A DNA stretch of 64,000 nt from Ignavibacteriota bacterium (GTDB lineage Bacteria > Bacteroidota > Ignavibacteria > UBA10030 > UBA6906): assembly GCA_016707525.1 (NCBI GenBank), contig JADJHP010000012.1, positions 91,030 to 155,029 on the forward strand, in the 5' to 3' direction. The translations under genes and the position numbers were made by a program. Below the pieces are notes generated by a model. The model saw only the letters and a list, made by a program, of their open reading frames with translations. It was not told the origin of the DNA and ran no database searches. Within the stretch, counting starts at the first letter, position 1. Every line of letters begins with the position of its first letter. Positions 27,218 through 36,310 of this stretch are shown here, in pieces.

Positions 27218-27706
27218 TCACGATGTGCCTTTCTGCAATGCCGCCCTGAATGCTGCGAGAGTCTGCGGACTGACGTGATGTTCGATCCCTTCCGCATCGA
27301 TCCCGGCCACGCGCTTCGGGATCCCCAGAGACAGGAGAAAGTTCAGCACGGTGTCGTGCCTGTTCTTCGATGCTTCTGCGAGACGCTGTCCCTGGCGGGT
27401 GAGCACCACGCCGCGGTGTGGCTGAGAGGCCACCAGACCTGCCTTCCGCAGCCGGGTGATGGTCCTGTTGACCGTCACGTGGGTCCCCCCGAGCCGACCC
27501 GCGAGGTCCATGACGCGGGCCTCTCCGTTCTGTGCGATCAGCTCGGCGATGGCCTCGGCATAGTCCTCTGCGATCTCCCGCGCGTGCTGGCGCCGCGTAT
27601 GTGCGAGATTCTGTGCCAGCGAATTGCCACTCCTCGAACGGCCTGCAACTGTTCTGCGTTCTCGTGTTCCTGATGCCATTCCGGCCTCGTCGGTGTTGAG
27701 ATCCAT
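27218..27706 (-). CDS. mntR: manganese-responsive regulator MntR (DtxR family)
   Basis: 162 residues. The helix-turn-helix reads GEARVMDLAGRLGGTHVTVN and the metal-binding part DAEGIEHHVSPQTLAAF near the C-terminus, with EDYAEAIAELIAQNGEAR before the HTH. This matches enterobacterial-type MntR, a Mn(II)-dependent repressor of Mn uptake genes. The first ~35 residues are an Arg/Ser-rich extension, and ATG at codon 10 is an alternative start. A near-perfect palindrome lies 17-34 bases upstream, in the divergent gap with the TonB receptor gene, so it may regulate both. Confidence 0.9.
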   Translation of the reverse strand: MDLNTDEAGMASGTRERRTVAGRSRSGNSLAQNLAHTRRQHAREIAEDYAEAIAELIAQNGEARVMDLAGRLGGTHVTVNRTITRLRKAGLVASQPHRGVVLTRQGQRLAEASKNRHDTVLNFLLSLGIPKRVAGIDAEGIEHHVSPQTLAAFRAALQKGTS

Positions 27707-27722
27707 GGCCCCCGGGAACCTT

Positions 27723-27740
27723 ATGTAGCCTATGCTACGT
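27723..27740. promoter_or_regulatory. MntR-type operator palindrome
   Basis: ATGTAGC-CTAT-GCTACGT is a 7-base inverted repeat with one mismatch and a 4-base centre. The TAGC...GCTA core resembles known MntR boxes. It sits between mntR and the divergent TonB-dependent receptor. Confidence 0.65.
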
Positions 27741-27889
27741 TACCACCAGAAGAAGATGTATCGTTCGTCTGGCCATGCGGTGTGGGGGACTTCGCACCCT
27801 GCACAGTAACCAGAAATCGGCACTTTGTCCAGCACTCGGACACTGAAACTCGGGGCGAGGGAATTCGATCGCCTGAAAGGACCATCTCA

Positions 27890-30166
27890 TTGCGCTCGAT
27901 CGCGATCGCGCTGCTTGTGTGCATATCCATCCCGCTCGAGGCATCGACCCTGACAGGGCGCGTTCGTGATGCGCGCACGGGTGAGCGTATCATCGGGGCG
28001 AATGTCCATCTCGAGGGGACACTGATCGGGACCGTGACGGATACGACCGGGAACTTCATGCTGAAGGACGTTCCCTCCGGCCCGGCCAGGCTTCGTGCTG
28101 GCTACATCGGCTACGCGAACTTTGCCCGGGATCTGTATATCGGTGTGGAACCTGTTTCCCTCGAGATCCGGTTAGAGCCCGAGTCTATCGAGTTTGGTCC
28201 TGTCGTGGTAACCGGGACACGGACGGAGAAACTCCGCACCGAAGTGCCGGTGATGGTGAGCATCCTCGATGCGGGAACATTGGTGTCAACGAATGCGAAG
28301 ACCCTGCTTGACGGGCTCGGGTACCAGAGCGGCGTAAGGGTAGAGATCGATTGCCAAACCTGCAACTACTCGCAGGTCCGCTTGAACGGCCTCGGCGGTG
28401 CGTATTCGCAGATCCTCATCAATAGCAGGCCGATCTTCAGCGCGTTGAACGGCCTGTACGGACTCGAGCAGATCCCGACGGGCATGGTGGAGCGGATCGA
28501 GGTCATCCGGGGCGGGGCATCGGCACTGTACGGGGCCAGTGCCGTCGGGGGCACGATCAATATCATCACCCGCGAACCCAAGGTGAATGCCTACGCTGTC
28601 AGCTTTGACAATGCCTGGATCGGAGGGAGGACACCCGACCAGACGTTCTCTCTCAATACCTCCATCGTGGATCCGGATCAGAGGAACGGCATGACCGTCT
28701 TTGGCACCTTCCGGAAGCGGGGGGGATTTGACTCGAACGCAGACGGTTATACTGAGGCTCCCGAGCTTGCGAACAACTCATTCGGCCTGACCTCCTTCCT
28801 GAAGTCCGGGGACCATACCCGCCTCACCTTCGACGCGCACAGTCTGTATGAAGAACGGCGCGGCGGCAACACCCTCGACCTTCCCCCACACGAAGCGGAT
28901 CAGGCGGAACAACGGACGCATAGCGTGCTGGGAGGAGGCATCACGCTGACGCATACGATCCCGTCACTCCTGAGTACCTTCTCGGTCTATCTTTCCGGTC
29001 TGCATACCGGACGCAAACATTACACGGGCGTTGATCACGCCGATGCCTACGGGACAACGGAGAATCTTACGGTCGTGTACGGCTCTCAGTTCAGCCGCTC
29101 TCACAAGGGCTTTCTCGGGTGGGGGGAGAACACGATCACGGTAGGGCTTGAAGGTCAGTATGATGATATCGCGGACCGGATCCCCGGATACCGCTACCAG
29201 CTTGTTGAAGCGACACGACAATTCGGTGTGCTGCTCCAAACGGACTGGAAGATCGATGAGCAATGGACCGTCTTGTTCGGTCTCCGGGGCGACCACCACA
29301 GTCTCCTGGACCGTCTGCTCATGCATCCGCGGTTGAACGTCATGTTCGACATCACCCGGTTCCTGCAATGGCGGGGTTCGTACTCCACGGGGTTTCGTGC
29401 GCCCCAGGCATTCGATGCTGACCTTCATATAGCGTTTGCAGGTGGCGGGGTGTCGATGGTCCGCATCTCTCCGGGACTGAAAGAAGAAACCTCACGCAGC
29501 GTGAGCACATCTCTCGATTTCAATCTTCCGTCGCCGCATGTGATCTGGGGGTTCACCCTCGAGGGGTTCCAGACGGTACTGAACGATGCGTTCGTGCTGG
29601 AAGACGGCGGTGCCGATCCCACCGATCCCGTGAACTCCATCCTGGTCCGGAAGAATGGTGGAAAGGCCACCGTGACAGGCGCGACCCTGGAGGTCCGGGC
29701 GAACTTCGATGATGTCTTCGAGGCCACGGCGGGCGCGACGATCCAGTCGAGCGCGTACGACCGACCCGTCTTCTGGTCGGACGAGGCTCCGGGAAGTACA
29801 CGATTCCTTAAGTCTCCCGGGCTCTACGGATTCGGTGTCGTCGACATCCGCCCGGGTGACCGGTTCACGATCTCCCTGAGCGGGCTCTTCACGGGACGGA
29901 TGTACGTTCCACATCTGGCCGGGGCCCCGGGTGTTCTGACCGATGCTCTGGTCCACACGCCGTCCATGGCCGAGCTGGGTGCGAAGTTGTCCTACACATT
30001 CAAGCCGGCAAATATGGCGGGTGCATGGGAAGTGACCGCGGGGGTTCAGAACGTCCTGGATGCCTATCAGGCGGACTTCGACACGGGGCCGTACAGGGAT
30101 TCGAATTATATCTACGGACCAGCCCGGCCTCGAACCTACTCCATAGGGGTGCGGCTCCTCTATTGA
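27890..30166 (+). CDS. TonB-dependent outer-membrane receptor, probably metal-related
   Basis: 758 residues from TTG 27890, preceded by AAAGGA. This start puts the signal peptide (RSIAIALLVCISIPLEAS) at the N-terminus; GTG 27782 would add 36 residues before it. After the signal comes a carboxypeptidase-like regulatory domain (TLTGRVRDARTGERIIGANV), then the plug with a conspicuous CQTCNYSQVRLNGLGGAYSQ segment and EVIRGGASALYGASAVGGTI, then a 22-strand-type barrel ending in the aromatic-terminated SIGVRLLY. Plugs with the CQxC motif recur in Bacteroidota receptors. The divergent mntR and shared operator suggest manganese or another transition metal as cargo, but no ligand is proven. Confidence 0.88.
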   Translation: MRSIAIALLVCISIPLEASTLTGRVRDARTGERIIGANVHLEGTLIGTVTDTTGNFMLKDVPSGPARLRAGYIGYANFARDLYIGVEPVSLEIRLEPESIEFGPVVVTGTRTEKLRTEVPVMVSILDAGTLVSTNAKTLLDGLGYQSGVRVEIDCQTCNYSQVRLNGLGGAYSQILINSRPIFSALNGLYGLEQIPTGMVERIEVIRGGASALYGASAVGGTINIITREPKVNAYAVSFDNAWIGGRTPDQTFSLNTSIVDPDQRNGMTVFGTFRKRGGFDSNADGYTEAPELANNSFGLTSFLKSGDHTRLTFDAHSLYEERRGGNTLDLPPHEADQAEQRTHSVLGGGITLTHTIPSLLSTFSVYLSGLHTGRKHYTGVDHADAYGTTENLTVVYGSQFSRSHKGFLGWGENTITVGLEGQYDDIADRIPGYRYQLVEATRQFGVLLQTDWKIDEQWTVLFGLRGDHHSLLDRLLMHPRLNVMFDITRFLQWRGSYSTGFRAPQAFDADLHIAFAGGGVSMVRISPGLKEETSRSVSTSLDFNLPSPHVIWGFTLEGFQTVLNDAFVLEDGGADPTDPVNSILVRKNGGKATVTGATLEVRANFDDVFEATAGATIQSSAYDRPVFWSDEAPGSTRFLKSPGLYGFGVVDIRPGDRFTISLSGLFTGRMYVPHLAGAPGVLTDALVHTPSMAELGAKLSYTFKPANMAGAWEVTAGVQNVLDAYQADFDTGPYRDSNYIYGPARPRTYSIGVRLLY

Positions 30167-30172
30167 GGAGCC
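30153..30172. terminator. hairpin over the TonB receptor stop codon
   Basis: GGCTCCTC-TATT-GAGGAGCC forms an 8-base stem that includes the TGA stop at 30164-30166. The T-run after it is weak, so termination is plausible rather than shown. No gene is seen in 30167-30325. Confidence 0.4.
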
Positions 30173-30325
30173 TTACGCCCGAACCTGAAAGGTGCAGGCA
30201 GGATCGGGGGTGTGAACCAACCTCCGGTTCCCGCGCTGAACGGCAGACGGCCACCAGCGAGATGAAACCGGAGGTTGTGGAGTGGACCGCGCATCGGGAC
30301 ACCACTTCTGCGCCAACGATGCCGA

Positions 30326-32515
30326 TCAGCGGAGATCGAAACGGTCGAGGTTCATGACCTTGGTCCAAGCTGCAACGAAGTCGCCGATGAACTTCTTCGG
30401 AGCATCCGCGCATGCGTACACCTCCGCGAGTGCGCGCAACTGAGAGTTCGACCCGAAGACGAGGTCGACACGCGTGCCGGTCCACTTCACCTTTCCTGTC
30501 GCACGCTCGCGCCCTTCGAACACATCCGGCTCGTTCGCGACGGGCTTCCACTCCGTGTGCATATCGAGCAGGTTCACGAAGAAATCGTTGGTGAGCGTCC
30601 CGGGCCTCGTGGTGAAGATGCCGTGACGGCTTGCTCCCACATTGGTTTCCAGCACGCGCATGCCGCCGATGAGCACGGTCATCTCCGGCGCGGTCAGCGT
30701 CAGCAGCTGTGCCCGATCGATCAGCAATTCTTCAGATGACACGGCATACCGTGCCTTCTGGTAGTTGCGGAAGCCATCGGCGATGGGTTCGAGGACGGCG
30801 AAGGAGGCCGCGTCGGTCTGTTCCTGCGAAGCATCCATGCGGCCCGGGGAGAAGGGGACGGTCACCTCGTGGCCCGCGATCGTTGCCGCCTGTTCGATTC
30901 CTGCACAGCCACCGAGGACGATCAGATCCGCAAGGGAGACCTTTTTACCATCTGCCTGAGCGCTGTTGAAGGCACTCCTGATCTCCTCGAGGGTCTTGAG
31001 GATCTTCGCAAGACGCGATGGCTGGTTCACCGGCCAGTCCTTCTGCGGGGCGAGGCGGAGACGGGCACCGTTGGCGCCGCCACGCATGTCGGAACCCCGG
31101 AACGTGGAGGCGGATGCCCATGCTGTCGAAACGAGTTCCGCGACCGACAGACCGGATGCCAGGATCCTGCCTTTGAGTGTGGCGATGTCCCTGGCATCGA
31201 TCAGCGCATGATCGACGACGGGGATGGGATCCTGCCAGATGAGGTCCTCCGCCGGCACCTCGGGTCCGAGGTAACGGGCCCGTGGTCCCATATCGCGATG
31301 GGTGAGCTTGAACCAGGCCCGGGCAAAGGCGTCGGCGAACTGGTCCGGGTTCTCCATGAAGCGCCGCGAGATCTTCTCGTAGGCGGGGTCAAATCGCAGA
31401 GAGAGGTCCGTGGTCAGCATGGAAGGGGCAAGGCGTTTCGATGGGTCGTGGGCATCCGGCACCGTACCTGCGCCGGCAGCGCCTTTCGGTTTCCACTGGT
31501 GAGCACCGGCCGGGCTCTTTGTCAGCTCCCATTCATAGCCGAACAGGTTCCAGAAGAAATTGGTGCTCCACTTCGTGGGGGTGGTGGTCCACGTCACTTC
31601 AATGCCGCTCGTGATCGTGTCGCCGCCTTTCCCCGTGCCGAAGCTGCTGTGCCACCCGAGGCCCTGCTCTTCGATACCGGCTGCTTCAGGCTCGGCACCC
31701 ACGTGTTTCGCGTCGGCCGCTCCATGGGTCTTGCCGAAGGTGTGACCACCGGCGATGAGCGCCACGGTCTCTTCGTCGTTCATTGCCATGCGGGCGAAGG
31801 TCTCGCGGATGTCGCGCGCAGCGGCGACGGGATCGGGAATGCCGTTCGGTCCTTCGGGGTTGACGTAGATGAGTCCCATCTGTACGGCAGCAAGGGGATC
31901 TTCGAGCGCGCGATCCCCGGAGTACCGTTTGTCGTCGAGCCATCGCACCTCGGCCCCCCAGTAAATGTCCTTTTCGGGTTCCCAGATGTCCTCCCGTCCG
32001 CCTCCGAAGCCAAAGGTCTTGAAGCCCATGGATTCGAGGGCAACATTGCCGGCAAGGATCATCAGATCTGCCCAGGAGATCTTCCTCCCGTACTTCTGCT
32101 TGATAGGCCACAGCAGACGGCGGGCCTTGTCGAGGTTCACATTGTCGGGCCAGCTGTTCAGCGGCGCGAAACGCTGGCTGCCATTGCCACCGCCGCCGCG
32201 GCCATCACCGGTACGGTAGGTGCCGGCGCTGTGCCATGCCATGCGGACGAACAGCGGTCCGTAGTGACCGAAATCCGCGGGCCACCAGGGTTGTGAATCC
32301 GTCATCAGGGCGCGGAGGTCGTTTTTGACGGCCGCCAGGTCGAGGCTCCCGAATTCCGAGCGGTAGTCGAAGTCCGGCTCCATGGGATCGGATAACGGCG
32401 ATCGCTGGTGCAGGATATCCAGGTTCAACTGGTTCGGCCACCAGTGCTGGTTCTTTGAGCCGCCCCCGGTCGTGTGTGATCCACCCGTTACCGGACATTT
32501 CCCTTCGTTACTCAT
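30326..32515 (-). CDS. katG: bifunctional catalase-peroxidase KatG
   Basis: 729 residues, full length for the family. The distal haem site reads VRMAWHSAGTYRTGDGRGGG (Arg, Trp and His all present) and the proximal His region is AGGHTFGKTHGAADAKHVG. YVNPEGPNG and the C-terminal non-catalytic copy (LADLIVLGGCAGIEQAA) are also present. It destroys hydrogen peroxide in the cytosol. The PerR/Fur-type gene lies just upstream on the same strand, with an AT-rich palindrome in the 96-base gap, so peroxide-induced derepression is likely. Confidence 0.97.
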   Translation of the reverse strand: MSNEGKCPVTGGSHTTGGGSKNQHWWPNQLNLDILHQRSPLSDPMEPDFDYRSEFGSLDLAAVKNDLRALMTDSQPWWPADFGHYGPLFVRMAWHSAGTYRTGDGRGGGGNGSQRFAPLNSWPDNVNLDKARRLLWPIKQKYGRKISWADLMILAGNVALESMGFKTFGFGGGREDIWEPEKDIYWGAEVRWLDDKRYSGDRALEDPLAAVQMGLIYVNPEGPNGIPDPVAAARDIRETFARMAMNDEETVALIAGGHTFGKTHGAADAKHVGAEPEAAGIEEQGLGWHSSFGTGKGGDTITSGIEVTWTTTPTKWSTNFFWNLFGYEWELTKSPAGAHQWKPKGAAGAGTVPDAHDPSKRLAPSMLTTDLSLRFDPAYEKISRRFMENPDQFADAFARAWFKLTHRDMGPRARYLGPEVPAEDLIWQDPIPVVDHALIDARDIATLKGRILASGLSVAELVSTAWASASTFRGSDMRGGANGARLRLAPQKDWPVNQPSRLAKILKTLEEIRSAFNSAQADGKKVSLADLIVLGGCAGIEQAATIAGHEVTVPFSPGRMDASQEQTDAASFAVLEPIADGFRNYQKARYAVSSEELLIDRAQLLTLTAPEMTVLIGGMRVLETNVGASRHGIFTTRPGTLTNDFFVNLLDMHTEWKPVANEPDVFEGRERATGKVKWTGTRVDLVFGSNSQLRALAEVYACADAPKKFIGDFVAAWTKVMNLDRFDLR

Positions 32516-32574
32516 GGTCAGTACTCCCGAATGGTGTGCGATACCGACAAGATACAGTTGGCAATAGGGACTAG

Positions 32575-32590
32575 TAACTAATAATAGTTA
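32575..32590. promoter_or_regulatory. PerR/Fur-type box upstream of katG
   Basis: TAACTA-ATAA-TAGTTA is a perfect 6-base inverted repeat in an AT-rich patch of a GC-rich region, 60-75 bases upstream of the katG start and just after the Fur-family gene. It resembles PerR/Fur boxes (alternating A/T-rich 7-1-7 arms). Confidence 0.65.
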
Positions 32591-32611
32591 TCAATAGCAA
32601 GACAAAAAAAA

Positions 32612-33094
32612 TCACCGCGCGCGCGCGGCCTTCCGGCAGGCAGGGCAGATCACATTCACAAAGACGCTGTGGCCCAATACCGTGTTGTGGCGCCGCACCT
32701 GCTCGGGGATCGGGAGGGCATCGAAGTCCGGTTCGTGAATGTTGGTCACTTCCTTACAACGCACGCAGACGAGATGGTGATGGGGCTCCGTCATCGGGTC
32801 GAACCGGACGGTGTCATGGAGCGGGGTCAAGCGGGCAATGATGCCGTGGCGTGCGAACGCCTCCAGCGTCGTGTACACGGTGGCATGGGAGATCGTCGGG
32901 TGCGAACGCTTGATGCTCCGAAAGATCTTGTCCGGACTCGGATGGGAATGGTCGCGCACGAGGGCCCGGAAGATGAGCAAGCGCTGCGGCGTGACCTTCA
33001 TCCGGGCAGCTTTGCACTGCTCGACAAATGCTTGGATCCTGGATTCCAGTTTTGTACCTGTCACGGACCGCCTTTCACGTGTTTCCCGCACCAT
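32612..33094 (-). CDS. perR: Fur-family peroxide-responsive regulator (PerR-like)
   Basis: 160 residues from ATG 33094; the frame extends upstream, but residues before MVRETRERRS have non-protein-like composition. The N-terminal winged helix includes KVTPQRLLIFRALVRDHSHP and SHPTISHATVYTTLEAFARH. The dimerisation domain has the metal site TEPHHHLVCVRCKEVTNIHE and a second CxxC near the end (VICPACRKA), giving a structural zinc site. The adjacent katG and the shared palindrome point to PerR rather than iron-sensing Fur; that is based on context. Confidence 0.85.
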   Translation of the reverse strand: MVRETRERRSVTGTKLESRIQAFVEQCKAARMKVTPQRLLIFRALVRDHSHPSPDKIFRSIKRSHPTISHATVYTTLEAFARHGIIARLTPLHDTVRFDPMTEPHHHLVCVRCKEVTNIHEPDFDALPIPEQVRRHNTVLGHSVFVNVICPACRKAARAR

Positions 33095-33350
33095 GGTAGC
33101 GAACTTGACCGCCAAGTGCAACTGGCCCCGGGGAACGCGGCAGTCCAACTCCTGCGTCGGTGTCGGATGGTGTGCGGAGTGGCGCTCCGGGAAGGAAGAT
33201 GGCCGCCGGTTCGGGAAGTGAGTCCGGGAAGAGATCAAGTCGGGCGACTTGCATTTCACTCCGCCAATGCCGTTGTTGCGAACGTATTCAACTGTCCTTT
33301 GACGTATACTATCGCCCCGGCGCGTCGGGGGCCATGAACAGGAGCCAGGT

Positions 33351-34838
33351 ATGCTACGTTGGGCCGGACTTGAGCGATCCGTGATCGCGCTTGTTGTCAG
33401 CGCATGTGCCGGGATGCTGGGGTATGCCGGGTTGCGCGGGGTGGGCATGTCCGCTGTTGTTGCTGTGACAGCAGTGCTGGTCATCGGCCTGCCTGCCGCG
33501 TGCTGGCTTGCGCTCCGGCTGCCGGCGGAACTCGATGGTATGCGTCGAACGAAGATCCCCCTTGCACTCATCTGGTCCCTCGTTGCACTCTATGCCCTCG
33601 TTCAGACCGGATGCCTCACAACGTTCATGGTGGATCCGGACTCGAGCCAGAATTCCATGGATCCTGGCGACCCGTGGCTGGTCCACCACTGTTGCCTCAC
33701 CGCATACACAGAAGGTGCACGCTTCGCATCCGAAGGGCGACCGAATGTGTACAGCGAAGAACTCTACGCCAACAGGCGGGTGGATTCCTTCAGCGTCGAC
33801 CTCTACCACTATCCTCCGACCTTTCTGCTTCTCCCTATGGCGGTGCACGTGGTCGCCGACGAAGGCTTTCGCGCCGAACGTGCGGTCTGGTTCTCGGCAA
33901 GCGGGCTCACACTCATGTTGGCGATGGGGCTGATCGCTTTCCGTGTCGAAAGGAAGGGGAGGCTCCGCTTGATCGGTATGGCGCCGCTCATCTGGTGCTC
34001 GATGCCGGTCCTCGTCGGCCTGCAAATGTCCAACGTGCAGATCCTTGTCTTCGCTACGGCGGCCCTGTCTCTCGTCCTCTTCTCGGGCCGAACTCCCGCC
34101 GGAGCCGTGGCTCTCGCGGCCACCATGGTCGCGAAGATCTTCCCGGGAATGATCTTCATCTATCTGATCTCGCGCAGGAAGTGGCGTGAAGTGGTGTGGA
34201 CGCTCGGCGCCGGGATCGCGATGACCATCCTCGCCTGGATCGTCGTGGGTCCGGCATCGTTCGAATCCTTCTTCAGCTATCAGCTCCCGCGCCTTTCGAG
34301 CGGAGAAGCGTTCGCCCGTCCCTTTGCCCGCGAATTCGCCGTCGCGCGGAACATGGCGCCCTTCGGGATCCCGTTGAAACTGGCGGCACTGGGCGTCCCG
34401 GGAATGACGTTGGGTGTTGGCCGGATCGTTTCAATGATCTATCTCGCGTGCATCATCGGACTGGCAGTCTGGGCGGGACGGCGTCAACCCCGATCGGGCA
34501 CGGAGGCTGCATCTGTCTGGCTTGCGCTTGTGAGCCTCGGGACACTGGCGAGCCCGTTCGCACCCGGACAGTATGTTCTGGTGTCGCTCGTGTGGCTGGT
34601 GTGCTTGGACCATGAGCGCTTCCGACCGCTGTTTGCTGTCATCGTCTGGCTTCTCGTGAGTGCGCCATTCCTGGTCTCGCGCGAAGCTCCGGTTCTCATC
34701 CAGGTGCTTACGAGTCTGCCCTCTCAGGTGCTTGCACTCGGTGTGCCCGCCTGGGTGCTGTGGAAATCGGGCAGTGCGCGCGAGGGAGAGGTGATGCAGG
34801 CGGAAGTGTCACCCCTGGCCCTCAGGCGAGCCGGGTAA
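33351..34838 (+). CDS. GT87/DUF2029-like membrane protein
   Basis: 495 residues with about ten to twelve membrane helices. A large extracytoplasmic first loop holds conserved residues (MDPGDPWLVHHCCLTAYTEG), followed by DLYHYPPTFLLLPMAVHVVA and AATMVAKIFPGMIFIYLISR. The 'YPP' loop and 'K.FP' cytoplasmic motif are typical of GT87/DUF2029 polyprenol-phosphate-mannose-dependent mannosyltransferase-like proteins. It likely moves a sugar from a lipid carrier to an external acceptor; donor and acceptor unknown. No sugar-handling genes adjoin it. Confidence 0.75.
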   Translation: MLRWAGLERSVIALVVSACAGMLGYAGLRGVGMSAVVAVTAVLVIGLPAACWLALRLPAELDGMRRTKIPLALIWSLVALYALVQTGCLTTFMVDPDSSQNSMDPGDPWLVHHCCLTAYTEGARFASEGRPNVYSEELYANRRVDSFSVDLYHYPPTFLLLPMAVHVVADEGFRAERAVWFSASGLTLMLAMGLIAFRVERKGRLRLIGMAPLIWCSMPVLVGLQMSNVQILVFATAALSLVLFSGRTPAGAVALAATMVAKIFPGMIFIYLISRRKWREVVWTLGAGIAMTILAWIVVGPASFESFFSYQLPRLSSGEAFARPFAREFAVARNMAPFGIPLKLAALGVPGMTLGVGRIVSMIYLACIIGLAVWAGRRQPRSGTEAASVWLALVSLGTLASPFAPGQYVLVSLVWLVCLDHERFRPLFAVIVWLLVSAPFLVSREAPVLIQVLTSLPSQVLALGVPAWVLWKSGSAREGEVMQAEVSPLALRRAG

Positions 34839-35063
34839 CAAGGGGAAGCACCTGCGTCGGGCTTCCGCAAAGCAGCCGGTGAAGAGTTGCGGAGCATCGC
34901 CCATGCCGGGGCGGATGCAGTGCAGGAGTTAGCTCCTCATTCATCCCAAGGTGCGATTCATGCAAGCCAGGAAATCGCTACTCTACAGCATCGCGAGCGA
35001 CCGGCTTCTCCTGCACGGGGAGAGAGGGCGGCTTTTCTATCACAGGGCAGGAAGTCAGACCCC

Positions 35064-35417
35064 ATGACCAACTCCAAAGAACAGAAGAGATCACCCCGGC
35101 CTCCTCCAGAAGCCGACGTGGACTCAAAGGACTTACCGGGATACCCCTTGTACCCGGCCACGGATGACATGTTCCAGAGTTCCCGGAAAGCCTCCGACAT
35201 CGATCCGGACGATATCACAAATCTCAAGGCACCCAACGAGGAACCCGGAACGAAGAACGAGAAATCGTTTGACGATGCCCCCTTTGGAGGAGATCTGGAC
35301 GTGCCGGGGTCCGAACTCGACGATGAGCGGGAAAAGGATGGCAATGAGGATGAAGAGAACAATTCCTACAGTCTGGGATCCGACGAGCAGATAGATCATG
35401 ATGAAGACACCCGCTAG
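35064..35417 (+). CDS. small acidic conserved protein (Bacteroidota family)
   Basis: 117 residues from ATG 35064; an upstream in-frame ATG at 34887 would add an unlikely Ser/Arg/Ala-rich extension. The sequence is very acidic and lacks Cys and long hydrophobic stretches: LPGYPLYPATDDMFQSSRKA, then DLDVPGSELDDEREKDGNED and ENNSYSLGSDEQIDHDEDTR. The PGYPxYPAxxD and LDVPGxELDD motifs are a known Bacteroidota-wide hypothetical family, often near stress genes. Probably intrinsically disordered. Its end overlaps the reading frame of the CsbD-like gene region. Confidence 0.85.
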   Translation: MTNSKEQKRSPRPPPEADVDSKDLPGYPLYPATDDMFQSSRKASDIDPDDITNLKAPNEEPGTKNEKSFDDAPFGGDLDVPGSELDDEREKDGNEDEENNSYSLGSDEQIDHDEDTR

Positions 35418-35553
35418 ACCAACACTCATACGCTCTTCGAGCTTCGCCGAAGCGCTGAGCACTCCGAGCCGCAAGACCAAATGGTCAGATCCACATTCCC
35501 TTGAAGGCTCGCAATCTCTTCGATTTGCGAACGCCTGGAAGAGTCAGCTCAGA

Positions 35554-35733
35554 ATGCTCAGGGTGAAGGGCATCTGGAACGATGTCACGACTCAACTCAA
35601 GAGATTGTACGCGAGTCTGACTGACGAAGATCTTCTCCTGAAACAAGGAGAGGAAGAGAACCTCATGGGGAGGCTTCAGCAGAAGCTGGGCATGACCTCC
35701 CACGAGATCCGGCGACTGATCGCGTCCCTCTGA
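35554..35733 (+). CDS. CsbD-like general stress protein
   Basis: 59 residues from ATG 35554, preceded by GGAAGAG. VKGIWNDVTTQLKRLYASL, then TDEDLLLKQGEEENLMGRLQ and KKLG/QKLGMTSHEIRRLI-type ending are the CsbD-like pattern (short helical bundle, length usual for the family). A longer frame from 35398 exists but its extra ~50 residues do not resemble CsbD. CsbD proteins accumulate under general stress; molecular role unknown. It follows the acidic protein by 136 bases. Confidence 0.75.
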   Translation: MLRVKGIWNDVTTQLKRLYASLTDEDLLLKQGEEENLMGRLQQKLGMTSHEIRRLIASL

Positions 35734-35743
35734 GTCTCCGATC

Positions 35744-36270
35744 ATTGAGCCCGTCCTCCATGGTGCGCTCGGCCGGGTCATCCATGCGCGAGCCGCAGCA
35801 CACGATCGCACGGTCGATCGGCGCATGGGGAGTTCGGGCAGGGTGACCGGCATCTCCTCTCCCTCGAGGCTGGCCGAGATGCCGGCATACTCCGTGCAAT
35901 CGGCGTACGCGATCCGGATCGGATACTTCTTTCCTGACTCGAGTGTCACGCGGTAGGCCTTCATCCCGCTCTTCTGGCGCGCCCTTCCGGGTGAATTCTT
36001 CTCCCACTACTGCACCATAACCTTGTCCACCTGCGTGAATGCAGGTGTGTCCTTCAGGTCGATACTGTAGAGAAACTCGCCACCAGGCCGCTCTCCTTTC
36101 CCTCCAGTGTGAACACGAGGCCGATCGGCCCCATGGACAACGAAACGCCTGATCGATGGGCGCCACGCCGTTGGTGAATTGGGATCTGTACACCCTGGTC
36201 GAACACCTTCTGCAATTCCTGAAGGGAGGTGAGTGCATCGGATACCTTGACTCTTATCTCGATGTCGAGT
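35744..36270 (-). pseudogene. scrambled remnants of one or two older genes
   Basis: No intact gene, but the minus strand has protein-like pieces in shifting frames. At 36007-36165: SLSMGPIGLVFTLEGKESG followed in another frame by EFLYSIDLKDTPAFTQVDK and a stop, which looks like the C-terminus of a secreted enzyme. At 36165-36260: RVKVSDALTSLQELQKVFDQ. At 35827-35964: AYRVTLESGKKYPIRIAY then GISASLEGEEMPVTLP, the latter very like the SPxLEGEEMPV segment of GH3 beta-glucosidases/xylosidases. I read this as decayed ends of glycosidase-type genes. The family guess rests on short motifs only. Confidence 0.35.
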
Positions 36271-36310
36271 ATTCTAGGAGTATCCGATCGACCCCCATTC
36301 CGAAGGCACC

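Noticed and set aside
30869..32296. Long plus-strand open frame opposite katG
   Set aside because: KatG on the minus strand is unmistakable and full length; the antisense product has no recognisable features.
32612..33571. 319-residue version of the Fur-family protein
   Set aside because: The first ~159 residues are low-complexity and Ser/Arg/Pro-rich; the Fur fold begins just after ATG 33094.
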